DNA of 64,000 nt, taken from contig OY783196.1 of NCBI GenBank assembly GCA_963678675.1, positions 29,986,827-30,050,826 of the forward strand, read 5' to 3'. The stretch is from Xiphydria camelus. Its lineage: Eukaryota; Arthropoda; Insecta; Hymenoptera; Xiphydriidae. The stretch's first letter is position 1, and each line of letters begins with the position of its first letter. This document shows, piece after piece, positions 51,101-61,133 of this stretch. Below the pieces are notes generated by a model. The model saw nothing but the letters and a program-made list of their open reading frames with translations, made no database searches and was not told where the DNA came from. A program made the translations under genes and the position numbers.

Positions 51101-54100
51101 ATGACTACTTCGATTTCGGATGAGAATATCTCGAGCTATTCTACGGAAAATGAAGAAAGCACGGAATCCGGTATTGTCGAAGACAGACGCATTACACCCA
51201 CTGAATTTTCGGACACGACTATTTCGAGTTCGGATGAGAATATCTCGAGCTATTCTACGGGAAGTGAAAAAAGCACGGAATCTGGTATTGTCGAAGACAG
51301 ACGCATTACACCCACTGAATTTTCGGACACGACAATTTCGATTTCGGATAAGAATATCTCAAGAGACTCTACGGAAAGCGAAGAAATCACGGAATCTGGT
51401 ATTGTAAAAGATGGGCATGTTACATCCACAGAATTTTCGGACACGACTGTTTCGATTTCGGATGAGAATACCTCGAGCGATTCTACGGAAAGTGGAGAAA
51501 GTTCGAAATCTTATATTGTCGAAGACAGACGCATTACACCCACTGAATTTTCTGACACGACTATTTCGAGTTCGGATGAGAATATCTCAAGATATTCTAC
51601 GGGAAGTGAAGAAAAAACTGAATCTGGTATTGTCGAAGACGGATATATTACACCCACTCAATTTTTGGACATGACTACTTCGATTTCGGATGAGAATATC
51701 TCGAGCGATTCTACGGGAAGCAGAGAAAATACAAAATCTGGTATTGTCGAAGACAGACACATTACGCCTACTGTATTTTCGGACACGACTGTTTCGATTT
51801 CGGATGAAAATACCTCAAGAGACTCTACGGAAAGCGAAGAAATCACGGAATCTGGTATTGTAGAAGATAGGCATGTTACATCCACAGAATTTTCGGACAC
51901 GACTCTTTCGATTTCGGATGAAAATATCTCGAGCTATTCTACGGGAAGTGAAGAAAGCACGGAATCTGATATTGTCGAAGATAGACATGTTACACCCACA
52001 GAATTTTCAGGCACGACTGTTTCGATTTCGGATGAAAATACCTCAAGACATTCTATTGGAAGTGAAGAAAGCACGGAATCTGGAATTGTCGAGGACAGAC
52101 ATGTTACACCTACTGAATTTTCGGACACGACATCTTCGGTTTCGGATGAGAATATCTTTAGCGATTCTACGAGAAGTGAAGAAAGCACGGAATCTGATAT
52201 TGTCGAAGATGAACATTCCACACTCACTGAATTATCGGATACGAATACTTCAAGTTTAGAAGAAAATATCTCGAGCGATTTACCGAAGAGTAAGGAAAGT
52301 ACGAAATCTGGTCCAGTCGGAGACACACGTGATTCGTACTCTGACGACTTGGATATCAATATTTCCAGTTCGGAAAAAGGTACCTCTAGTGATTCAACGG
52401 CAAGTGACTACTTTTCACAAATTATCGATAGTACTGTCGGCACGACGTCTTCCACGGAAAGCCCAAAATCTCAACTACTCGGGGACAAAAACAAACCATC
52501 TACCGGCTCAGGAAATATTTCGAGTTCCACCGAAATGTCAACGAAAACAACGGATTCACTTTCATCAAAGTATTCCACTATTAATGAGTTACAAGAAAAA
52601 AAAGTAACGACGTCGGAAATCCTTCGAGAATCTTCTCTACAACAATTCACGAAAGGGACCACGCAACATGGCCTTCAATATAAATCGGAAACTACGAAAT
52701 CGAAAAAAAAAATGGAAACTGTCTCTAAAACTACAATAATAAAATCTACAAGTCCTTCTCTTAAAAGTGAAAAATCTACAACTACCTTCGTTGAAGAATA
52801 CCCTAGTACTTCCTCGTATCCAAAATCGGAATCTTCCACTGGTGAATCAGATCAGAAAAAAAATTCGATATCTGAAATCGTAGAAAAATCACCCGTTGAA
52901 TTATCCACAAAGAAAAGCGTAAAACTCGAGAGTTCGACAGAATTGTCGACCATAAAGCCCGAGAAAACGGTAGAAACGATGGAGCCATTTTTTGAAACTT
53001 CGATGATAAAATCGGCGAGACCTTTCGATGAAAGTAGAGGACCGACGACAGTCACGATTGAACAGTATTCCAGCACTTCCTCATCTCCAATTTTGGAGAA
53101 AACCAGTAGCAAATCAATCGATGGGGAAGACACGACGCTGGGAATCGGACCATCTACAGAAGAGAGCATTGAAGAGAATTCCTCAACAGAAATAGAGACA
53201 TTAATTAGCTCGACATCGGAGGAAAATAAATCTTTAGGCAGTGAGCATATCGCTTCAAAAACTCCCTTGTATGAAAGCACGGAATCTGAATCGAATTTCG
53301 AAGAATCGTCTCATCCGTTGACGGAGCCTTCATCATCTGAAGAGATATCCTCTGAATCTGTACATCCAGTAGCGGAGAAAGCTCCTTCTACTGAAACTTT
53401 AGAATCTACGAAAAATATCAACGACTCGATTTCTTCATCAACCGATGCTTCTTTGGATGACGAGGAATCCTTGAGATCGATGCGTCCAAAGACAGAGAAA
53501 TCCACCACTGAAAGTTCGGAATTGGTCGAGTCTTTATCGAGTGAAGGAAAATCTTCAGTCTCTTCAGTTGCGATGACAGAGAAAACTACTTCGGCTGAAA
53601 GCTCAGAGTTCGAAATGAGTTCAAATGAATCTCATTATTTGTCAACTGAATCTTCGTCGCGCGAAATAGAAACTTCATCACTTGTAGTTTCAGTAGCTAA
53701 AGAAACTCCTTACATCGACGACTCAAAGACCGACACGAGCTCCGATGAATCGGATCATTCGTCAACTGAATCTTCGTCGCAAGAGGTGGAACCGTTGGAA
53801 TCTTCACATTCAATGACGGGAGAAATTTCTTCGACTAAAAGTGCTGAATTTGAAACTAATTCCGACGAATCGCGTCATTCTTCAACCGAATCCTCACCAC
53901 GCGAAGAGGATTCCTTGGAATCTACTTCCTCAATGACAGCAATACTTCATCACCAAGAGAAACCTTCTGAAGAATCTACACTATCGTCAAGCAGATCTTC
54001 GTCGGAAGAAGAAGAAGAGGAGTCCTTTAAATCGACACAACCAATCGTGAAAGCCGGACCCTATACGAGCTCCGATAAATCGGATCATTCGTCAACCGAA

Positions 54101-57100
54101 TCTTCGTTGCAAAAGGTGGAACCGTTGGAATCTTCACGTTCAATGGCGGGAAAAATTTCTTCGACTGAAAGTGCTGAATTTGAAACTAATTCCGATGAAT
54201 TGCGTCATTCTTCAACCGAATCCTCATCACGCGAAGAGGATTCCTTGGAATCTACTTCCTCAATGACAGCGATACTTCATCACCAAGAGAAACCTTCTGA
54301 AGAATCTACACTATCGTCGAGCAGATCTTCGTCGGAAGAAGAAGAGGAGTCTTTTAAATCGACACAACCAATCGTGAAAGCCGGACCCTACTTCGGCGAC
54401 GAATCAACGGAGGATTATCCATCCACCGCAACTGTCCTTGGGAGTTCTTCGTCGACAACCGAACGAGTAATCACGAAATCATCGAAACCCTTACCTGCTG
54501 ACTCCCGTAAACTCCTAAATAACACCATCAGACAAGTCATTAATAATCTCACCCTCGGCAAGCCGAAAGACCAACCGATTCAAATCGATCTCCCAAAAAA
54601 ACCAAACATGGTAGGATCTGAAAGAGAGTCCCTACCCCAAATACACGACATTCCCTTCCTGAAGACCGTTCTCTCCGCTCCTATGGTCGAAGATACGTTA
54701 GCGCATATGGTGAAGAACATCTTATCGTCCATCGATGTACCGAAACCCTTGGCAGCTTTAACGTATGACAAAATAAAGCAAGCACTGAGGACGGTGATCG
54801 CGGATATGAAGAATTCTCTTCCTAATGATTATCCCTTAGTTGTTGAAGAGCATAGTTTCAAAGGTGGAGAGTGGGTAACCGAGAAAGTGACGCTATTACC
54901 AACTGTGCCGATCGATCAGAGGAAGAAAATTTCTCCCCTGGAGAAATTGAAGGAAATCGTCGATAGAACAGTCGAGAACACCCTCAAGAACGTCTTCGGC
55001 AATCTGCTACGTGCTGCGGTGCCGATGAAGCAGCCAGGAATAAAAAATATTCTCGTGGAGACCGTGAAGGACGCTCTAGACAAGAAGAAGAACCCAAAGA
55101 TAGCCTCAGTTAAGGACTCCGAAATTCGAGAGGCGTTGAATCGTGCCATTCTTCCACTCAACACGACCCCGTGGACCACAATCAAGGAAAACGCTGGAAC
55201 CAGCAAGTATATCGAATCTACCCTGAAAATGGACAAACCTACCAGCAGAACATCTAAATATCGCACAAGTACCGAAAATAGTCAGTACGTGAAGTCGACC
55301 TTGAAGAAGAACAAATCTTCCAGCAGTACACTTAAATATCACAGCGGTACTGAGACCAGCCAGTATGCGGACTCTACCCTGAAGATGGACGAACCTACCA
55401 GCAGTGCATCCAAGTATCACACCGATATCGGAAACTCTGAATATACGGACTCTACCCTGAAGATGGACGAACCTACCAGTATCGCGTCTACTTATCACAC
55501 CGATATCGGAAGCAACGAGTATACAGACTCGACGCTGAAGAAAGAAGAATCTTCCAGCGAGACGTCCAAGTATTATACCGATACAAAGAGCAGCGAGGAC
55601 AGCACTGATTCAACTTCGAAGGACTATACGTTCCTAGGAAATTCGAATGAATCAACAACAATAGCTGATTCGTCCTCGATCAACAAGTCGAGCGAATTTT
55701 CCTCAACAGAGAAGTCGTTAAAATCTGAAGATTCAACGTGGACTTCAACGGAAGACGAAACAGTAGCTGGTCAGAGGTCAACGTCAAAAACCGACAGTCT
55801 ACAAAGTTTGGTGGAGGATAGTACTAGCTCTGACATTAATTCTCGAGACTGGACCACATCTAGCGAAGAGATCCTGGATGGTACTCTGGCTGTTACCAGC
55901 AGTTATCCGGATGTCAATACTGAAATTGATTTTGAAAAAAATCTGGGACAATTCGAATTTACAACCACGAAGAGTAGAGAGGGCGTTCCGAGGACCATCG
56001 ATACGCCTGAAAATGAAGATAATACAGTGGATAGTTTAGAGAAGATACCGATAAAGTATTATACGCCGGCCGATCGAATCTTGGAATACATGAAGAAACA
56101 CATCGAAGGAGGGGACGATTCTCATCCGAAAGACGAGAAAGTTGCTGAAGACGATGGTGATCATGGGTCCAGGAAGGAAGCTACGGTAAGTGTCCTTGAG
56201 AATTCATCGGATTCAACCTCGAGTAGCAGTTCTTCAAGCAATAAGTATCCCGACAAAATAACTGAAGGGGTAAGGACTCCCAATAATCAAGAAGATACAA
56301 CATCAGAATCAAATGAGGCAATAAGTAGTGACGAAGAGTCTCAACCGACCAAGAAGACGATGACAAGAAAAGGAGACTTGAGGTCATCGATAAAAACTAC
56401 GATATCCGCAGAGCAGATGTTAGGCGATTCGAAAGAAGAGACAACCACAAAATTCAACAACTATTCCGATGGAAGAACTAAGTTTCCAGAAGACCATCAT
56501 ACCGAGACAAGTAGCGAAGAAGTATCAGCTCCCTCGAAAGAAAGCATAACTAAAATTGAAAATGTAGGGTCCGCCATTGAGAGCACGACTCAAGATCGCA
56601 TAGAAAATATTTCCACCTCCGAAGATGTCAATACCGAGACGGGCAGTGAAAAAGGACCAACTGCTACCGAACGGATTGCCTCTGGAAGAAAAAATTTGAT
56701 GTCCCCGATATCGAATCAAATTCATGCTGGCACGACGATGTACAATCAACAAGAAATGATGTCCACGAAGTCTTACAAATCCATGGAAAACGTCGCGCCG
56801 GAATTGAGTAACGAAGATGATTCGCAGCCTTCCGATAAAGATATTACTTTCCCTAATTTGAGTTCTACAGACGTAGACACCGTAGGAAGGAAAGCATCAA
56901 CGATGACGTTGGAGAGATACGACGAAACTGAGTCAACGATTCATTCAAAAGAGACAACGACAAAGTCGAATGCGTATCAGTCGACTAAAGAAATTGTCCG
57001 TCAAAATAAACCCGTAGAAGAAAAAAGTACCAGCTATAAAAACGAGTCTGAAGAAACAAGCCGCGATGATGAAGATACCGTTACTCCTCGAGAACCGGAA

Positions 57101-58729
57101 AAAGCCCCGATGACAGAAAAATCCCCACAAACAACACCGAAAACACCTCCGGGATATTTGGGAGTAACGAAACCTCGAAAGGACTCGAGCCTGGATTTAG
57201 ATGATATCATAACGACAAAAGCTGGTCCTTCAACTAGTGAAGAGTCTGTAAAAGAAGATGAAAATACGAAGGAAGAAAAACTTCCTCAAAGAACAAGGGG
57301 AAGACAGAAGCTGATACCGATAAAAACCCACGAAATTACGACTAAAACCCTCGAAAAAACGATCACGAAAAAAACGAGATACTACGGAATGCATCCAAGT
57401 GATGAAAGCACCGTGCATTCGTTCGAAACGAGCAGCGAAGATGAAGAGTCTACTCCGAAGAGTACGGAATCTATTTCTACGATGACTTCGTATCATGAAT
57501 TCCGCCCTGATGAGAACGAGAACCTGGCGAAAAATCGCCCGACCACGGAAGAAATAGTGTCGGCGTCAGAACCGAGCTCGGAGAAGCTCAACGAAGCGTT
57601 CATGTACTTCGGCAAGGTGTATCCGGAGAAGAACAACTGTTCCGCAAATAATCTGGACGAGCTGCAAGGCTCGGACCTATATTACGTCGGCGACGGTGTA
57701 AAGCTACCCTTGGTGATAAAAAAATTAGAAGACGGTTCATTCGGCCTACTGATTTCCGAGAAGATTTGCGAACAGATGATAAGAAAGAAATGCCCCTGTT
57801 GCGTTCCACGGGAAGGAAGTATCGTTCGGGAAGTAAAAGATCGCTGCAAAGATAAATACGTGAAAAGGGACTTGACTGGATTCGAGAAAGATGATGAGCC
57901 ACGTCGATTTGGAAGGTGGAAGAGAAGAAGTAAGGACAGGAATAACCGTGTCACCGGAGCAACTGCTTCTTCCAGCCTCGAAAAACACGACGATGGAACG
58001 AAAAGGTCGAAGAAACGTTCTACCGAGCCTGAATCTACCGTAATGTCGGTGGATGCTTTCGCCGCGAAGTATAATTTGACTCTAAACTTGGCTGATGATG
58101 ATTCTTCGATGATAATGGGGATGAAGGAGGTACCTAGTAATGGTCATGACATTTTTACGAGTCATTTTTCGAGAAAATTGAAAGACGATAAAAGTACGGA
58201 GAAAGTTCCAGAAGATGAACCTTCGGTATCCTCGACAGAGATGAAGGAAGAAGTTTCGAAACCGTCCAACGAGATAATAAGAACCGCTGTGAGCGACGAG
58301 GAACAAGACGACGATCCCGTTCAAAAAATAATATCCATCAATGATGTTCCTGAAGAGAAACGAGCCGAAGTTCTCATTGCCACGTTGGAAAATCTGATCA
58401 AAACGGAACAGGCGGAGGTGTACGCGATTGTGGACGGTCACAAGACAAAATTGGGAAACCTGAATGTAGAGGAAGGTGTCAATTTACCAAGCGACGAGGA
58501 GCAGGACGAGGAGCAGGACGAGGAAGTAACGGGATACGGGTACCAAATTAACAATCCGATACTAAAGAGGATCAAATTTATCAAGAGATTGCAGAAGAAG
58601 AATAATCCAATAACGGGACAACATAGATATCAGACGACGACTGAAGACGGTGTAGAGAAAAAGATGGAATTGCTAAAAACTCTTTTGTACTGGTTGAAGG
58701 ACCTCCTTTTAAATCCTATCGTGACGTAA
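39175..58729 (+). CDS. Giant secreted Ser/Thr/Glu-rich repeat protein, about 6,250 residues
   Basis: Exon 1 (39175-39278) encodes a signal peptide, MYRVILIVSVCIAVVSS, and ends GA|GTAAGT. Exon 2 (40081-58729, 18,649 bp) follows the acceptor CCGTACAG, completes the Glu codon and stays open to TAA. A furin site RSKR is at residues 57-60. Next come cysteine motifs KTKRCKPCRYYL and CYCREAGCKNRNC, then a Pro/Tyr/Ser-rich part (41-43 kb), then a vast acidic Ser/Thr region (44.2-54.4 kb) built of related repeats. A non-repetitive helical island (54501-55180), a 26-residue repeat array, another Ser/Thr/Glu region, a six-cysteine segment (57594-57880), basic furin-like sites (RWKR, KRSKKR) and a hydrophobic end, LLKTLLYWLKDLLLNPIVT, follow. 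I recognise no known family. Dense S-x-E sites suggest a Fam20C-type secreted phosphoprotein; Ser/Thr richness suggests a mucin; Glu-Ser-Gly sites suggest a proteoglycan core. All three are inference. Confidence 0.85.
40636..40710 (+). other. Cysteine motif CxCR...CKNxxC in the giant protein
   Basis: PCRRHRPKYVCYCREAGCKN followed by RNCERV has six cysteines in about 27 residues. The core CYCR...CKNRNC matches CNCR...CKNKKC in the tail of the neighbouring heparanase-like protein. With the earlier KTKRCKPCRYYL (near 40230-40265) it forms the only cysteine-rich part of the N-terminal third. Confidence 0.7.
44747..44902 (+). repeat. 78-bp perfect in-frame tandem duplication
   Basis: Two adjacent 78-bp copies encode ESLITSSSDDSEERTNSDII plus GDEMST twice. 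I saw no base difference, so the duplication is recent. Confidence 0.93.
45445..47340 (+). repeat. 636-bp higher-order tandem repeat, three copies
   Basis: The phrase AGAAAGTACGGAATCAAATA begins at 45445, 46081 and 46717, exactly 636 bp (212 codons) apart. Each unit holds ESNIMGDEHATSI, DRTPLLSSEEGS, HLILGEYISSTDF, SNSIENxEEIESRTVGDTHA and SETEESTRSHRVGDxYETSV in the same order. Copies 2 and 3 are almost identical; copy 1 is slightly more diverged. The pattern breaks near 47340, where SSVEESDEITKS replaces the expected text. Confidence 0.93.
49337..52186 (+). repeat. 114-bp (38-residue) tandem repeat, 25 units
   Basis: The consensus unit is ESGIVEDRHITPTEFSDTTI, then SISDENISSDSTGSEEST. The first ACGGAATCTGG is at 49337, the next at 49451, and the last equivalent ACGGAATCTG at 52187, so the block is exactly 25 x 114 bp with no net length change. 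Units vary at few positions (DEN/NKN/DKN; SSD/SSY/SRY; TEF/TQF). Looser relatives extend upstream to about 44.3 kb. Each unit usually holds one Glu-Ser-Gly and several S-x-E sites. Confidence 0.93.
53735..54391 (+). repeat. 330-bp in-frame tandem duplication
   Basis: Copy 1 is 53735-54064 and copy 2 is 54065-54391. Both read TSSDxSDHSSTESS, then SAEFETNSDE, SSMTAILHHQEKPSEESTLS and QPIVKAGPY. Copy 2 has one Glu codon fewer in the poly-Glu stretch, which explains its 327-bp length. There are only a few other differences. Confidence 0.93.
54501..55180 (+). other. Ordered, non-repetitive island of the giant protein
   Basis: About 226 residues differ from everything around them: regular hydrophobics, amphipathic helices (SRKLLNNTIRQVINNL, MVEDTLAHMVKNILSSI, YDKIKQALRTVIADMKNSL, LKEIVDRTVENTLKNVFGNL), few Ser/Thr runs and no repeats. 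It looks like a folded helical domain. It has no cysteine and I recognise no family. Confidence 0.65.
55202..55591 (+). repeat. 78-bp (26-residue) tandem repeat, five units
   Basis: Units start at 55202, 55280, 55358, 55436 and 55514, exactly 78 bp apart. The consensus is SxYxDSTLKMDEPTSSxSKYHTDIGN. Its sequence is unrelated to the 38-residue family. Lys, Tyr and Asp are regular, and acidity is lower than in the main repeat region. Confidence 0.92.
57594..57880 (+). other. C-terminal six-cysteine segment of the giant protein
   Basis: From AFMYFGKVYPEKNNC the segment runs through GSDLYYVGDGVKLPLVIKKL, FGLLISEKICEQMIRKKCPC and CVPREGSIVREVKDRCKDKY. Spacing is C-(long)-C-x6-C-x-C-C-(x14)-C. The first half looks like beta strands. 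It sits just before basic cleavage sites (RWKR near 57920, KRSKKR near 58010). It is probably a small disulfide-bonded domain; I cannot name it. Confidence 0.6.
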
Positions 58730-58913
58730 AAAATTTAGTTAGATAAATGTGACTCTTATTAGAGAGAGTGCGAACATTGTAATGTCTCAAAGAGATCTCC
58801 AGAATATTTTTTATAAGACTTTCTGTGACTTTTTTAGCTGTTGAAACGTCTCAAGAAACGGGAATTTTGTCCTAATTTTGCAGAATTAAAAGTAAGCATA
58901 ATGTTAAACACGC

Positions 58914-58919
58914 AATAAA
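58914..58919 (+). terminator. Candidate poly(A) signal of the giant gene
   Basis: AATAAA 185 bp after the stop codon in AT-rich DNA. Confidence 0.5.
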
Positions 58920-59943
58920 ATACCCTAGATACGCATATTTTAATGCCTTAAAAAGTTTGCCGTATAAGTAAAGTTATTATATGCAAAGATGACGTGGCAA
59001 ACTCTGTAAATAAATCCATACTTCTCATTTATAATCCAATATAATTATCTGTTTTCTGTTAACCATATACATAAAATGACATCCTTGTAGCAATAATATG
59101 CTCACGTATCTATGTAATGTACCCATAAGTATGTATTTACGTCATAAAACGTCATATCAATTGCAAGGAGAATGCGTTTCACTTGCAATCACTTTTGTAA
59201 ATATGTCAGCATTTCTGTTATTGGAGCGCTCATGTTGAGTAATAAGAGTACGCTTAGTGTGCGAGTTGCTATACCTTGTATACTTACCTTATGCGAAAAT
59301 GTCTTGTGCTATGTATTTAAAAGCGAGCATCGTGCAATTTGACATTATTATTATCTTCGGTTACATTTTTAAAATATATTTATTCAAGAAATGCTGTTTC
59401 ATTTAATGTAATTGAAATCATAATATGTTCGTAATACTTTCCCTATAAAACCTATTACTTTCGTTCCCTTAAATCCTCTTTACTGAAACCAATATCCTAT
59501 CATTAATTGCGAGAAAAGTATCACGCCTTCTAAATAAAAAAAAGCACTACGCGCGCGATACACTAGATATTTACTTTTTGAAATAAACGCCATGTTCAAA
59601 AGTCCATGAATGGACAAGAACCATTTTGAATGAGAATTTATTTCGGAAGAAATGAAGATGATTGGTTAATTTTCCATACTACACCAATCACCATAGTTTA
59701 CACAGATACGCTCGAAAGTAAGAGTGAAATTACACCTGCCGCAACCTGCCGGCATGAATTAAACGTAATAGGCGGTAGTATGCCAGACGACACGGAGCTG
59801 TAATGCTGTATCGTTTTGTAGTACAAATAATAACGCTAAATTCGCATCCCAGATTATCTCTTATTGATTCTGAATAACATTTATCTTGTAACGGTGAGTA
59901 ATCAGTCGCATGTGACGTAATTTTTAAGGTTGGCCAAATGGGG

Positions 59944-59963
59944 TTAAGTTAGGTTAGGTTAGG
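59944..59963. repeat. Short TTAGG (telomere-type) run
   Basis: TTAAG followed by three perfect TTAGG units. TTAGG is the ancestral insect telomere repeat. So short a run is interstitial and may act as a promoter motif for CHMP3, whose ATG is at 60041. Confidence 0.8.
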
Positions 59964-60040
59964 TTGACTGCGTCGAACAAGAGGTGAAAACGAACCACAC
60001 ACAGAATACTTTTGACATTCCTGTCAGGCGGAGCTGTAAA

Positions 60041-61133
60041 ATGGGTTTATTCGGAAAATCTCAGGAAAGAAATCCGAAAGACATGGTCAGCACTGAGATT
60101 CGGAATATGAAATCAATCTATAGGGACGTGTAACAATTTCGATTTAAAAATTACAGGTGCAAGAGTGGTCACATAAATTGCGAAAGGAAGGTTATCAGCT
60201 TGACAGGCAGGTTAGAGGTGAGTCATTATAATAAATCGGTGTGAAAGTCGTATCCCTTTGACCTTTTACTTTCAATGTTTATGTTTACAATGTTAATTAA
60301 AAAACAGTAAACCAATCCCGTGAACGAAATTTAAAATGGAGCGAAATTTGAAGCTCGAACGAAATCTCGCTTACTTATAAATAGCCATGAAGTCATCATG
60401 AATTCAAATACGTGAATTTTTTATCGTTTACGAAAAAAGCACTGGAAAAAATTATTTCCTTGAGATATTAAGCACCCTACATTTTTTGTAATGTGCAGCT
60501 ATACAACGAGAGGAGGAGAAAGTAAAGCGCTCCTTGAAGGAAGCTGCAAAGAAAGGTGATAAAGATGTGTGCAAAATACTGGCAAAAGAAGTAATTCGTG
60601 CGCGAAAAGCTTGTAATAAAATCTACACATCAAAGGCCCACTTAAATTCAGTTTCCTTGCAAATGAAGAATCAACTAGCGACAATACGGGTAGCAGGCTC
60701 CGTCTCTAAGTCGACAGAAGTAATGCAAGCAATGCAATCACTCATCAAAGTGCCAGAAGTCGCGGGAACTATGCGCGAATTGTCCAAAGAAATGATGAAG
60801 GCTGGTATAATAGAGGAAATGCTGGATGAAACTATGGATTCCATCGAGGATTCCGAAGAAATGGAGGATGAGGCGGACGAAGAGGTCGATAAGGTAATGT
60901 TTTTTTACGAATATGTGCACACAGTGTAGTCCACTTTTCCAGCCATCTAAATTCAATCTTCCCTTTAGATTCTCTGGGAACTTACGGCTGGGCAACTTGG
61001 AACAGCACCCGCACTTGTCATGGAAACTCCAGGTGCAGCTGGCGCGTCGACGTCCAAGGAGGAAGACGTTGAAGAAGTGGATGACAAAGAACTCGAAGAG
61101 ATGAAAAACAGGTTACAAAGCCTCCGCAGTTAA
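60041..61133 (+). CDS. CHMP3: Charged multivesicular body protein 3 (ESCRT-III subunit Vps24)
   Basis: CHMP3/Vps24 polymerises with CHMP2 on ESCRT-III filaments for multivesicular body sorting, membrane scission in cytokinesis and related events on the cytosolic face of endosomes. Four exons join in phase: 60041-60085, 60157-60217, 60499-60893 and 60969-61133, giving 221 residues, against 222 in human. The N terminus MGLFGKSQERNPKDM, IQREEEKVKRSLKEAAKKGD, NQLATIRVAGSVSKSTEVMQ, MRELSKEMMKAGIIEEMLDE and a final ELEEMKNRLQSLRS match the family closely. The basic first half forms the helical hairpin core; the acidic second half is autoinhibitory; the last helix is a MIM1-type motif that binds the VPS4 MIT domain. 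All splice sites are GT-AG. The start is fixed by the conserved MGLFGK. Confidence 0.97.

Larger units (their letters stand above)
58730..60040. other. Intergenic: giant-gene 3' UTR and CHMP3 promoter
   Basis: AT-rich, with no coding sequence seen. An AATAAA at 58914-58919 is the likely poly(A) signal of the giant gene. A TTAGG run lies about 80 bp before the CHMP3 start codon. I see no TATA box near CHMP3, as is usual for a housekeeping gene. Confidence 0.55.

Noticed and set aside
44747..52186. CRISPR-like or satellite array
   Set aside because: The repeats are contiguous, lack unique spacers, stay in one reading frame and belong to a eukaryotic secreted protein.
59944..59963. Chromosome end or telomere array
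   Set aside because: Only about four TTAGG-type units; genes lie on both sides.
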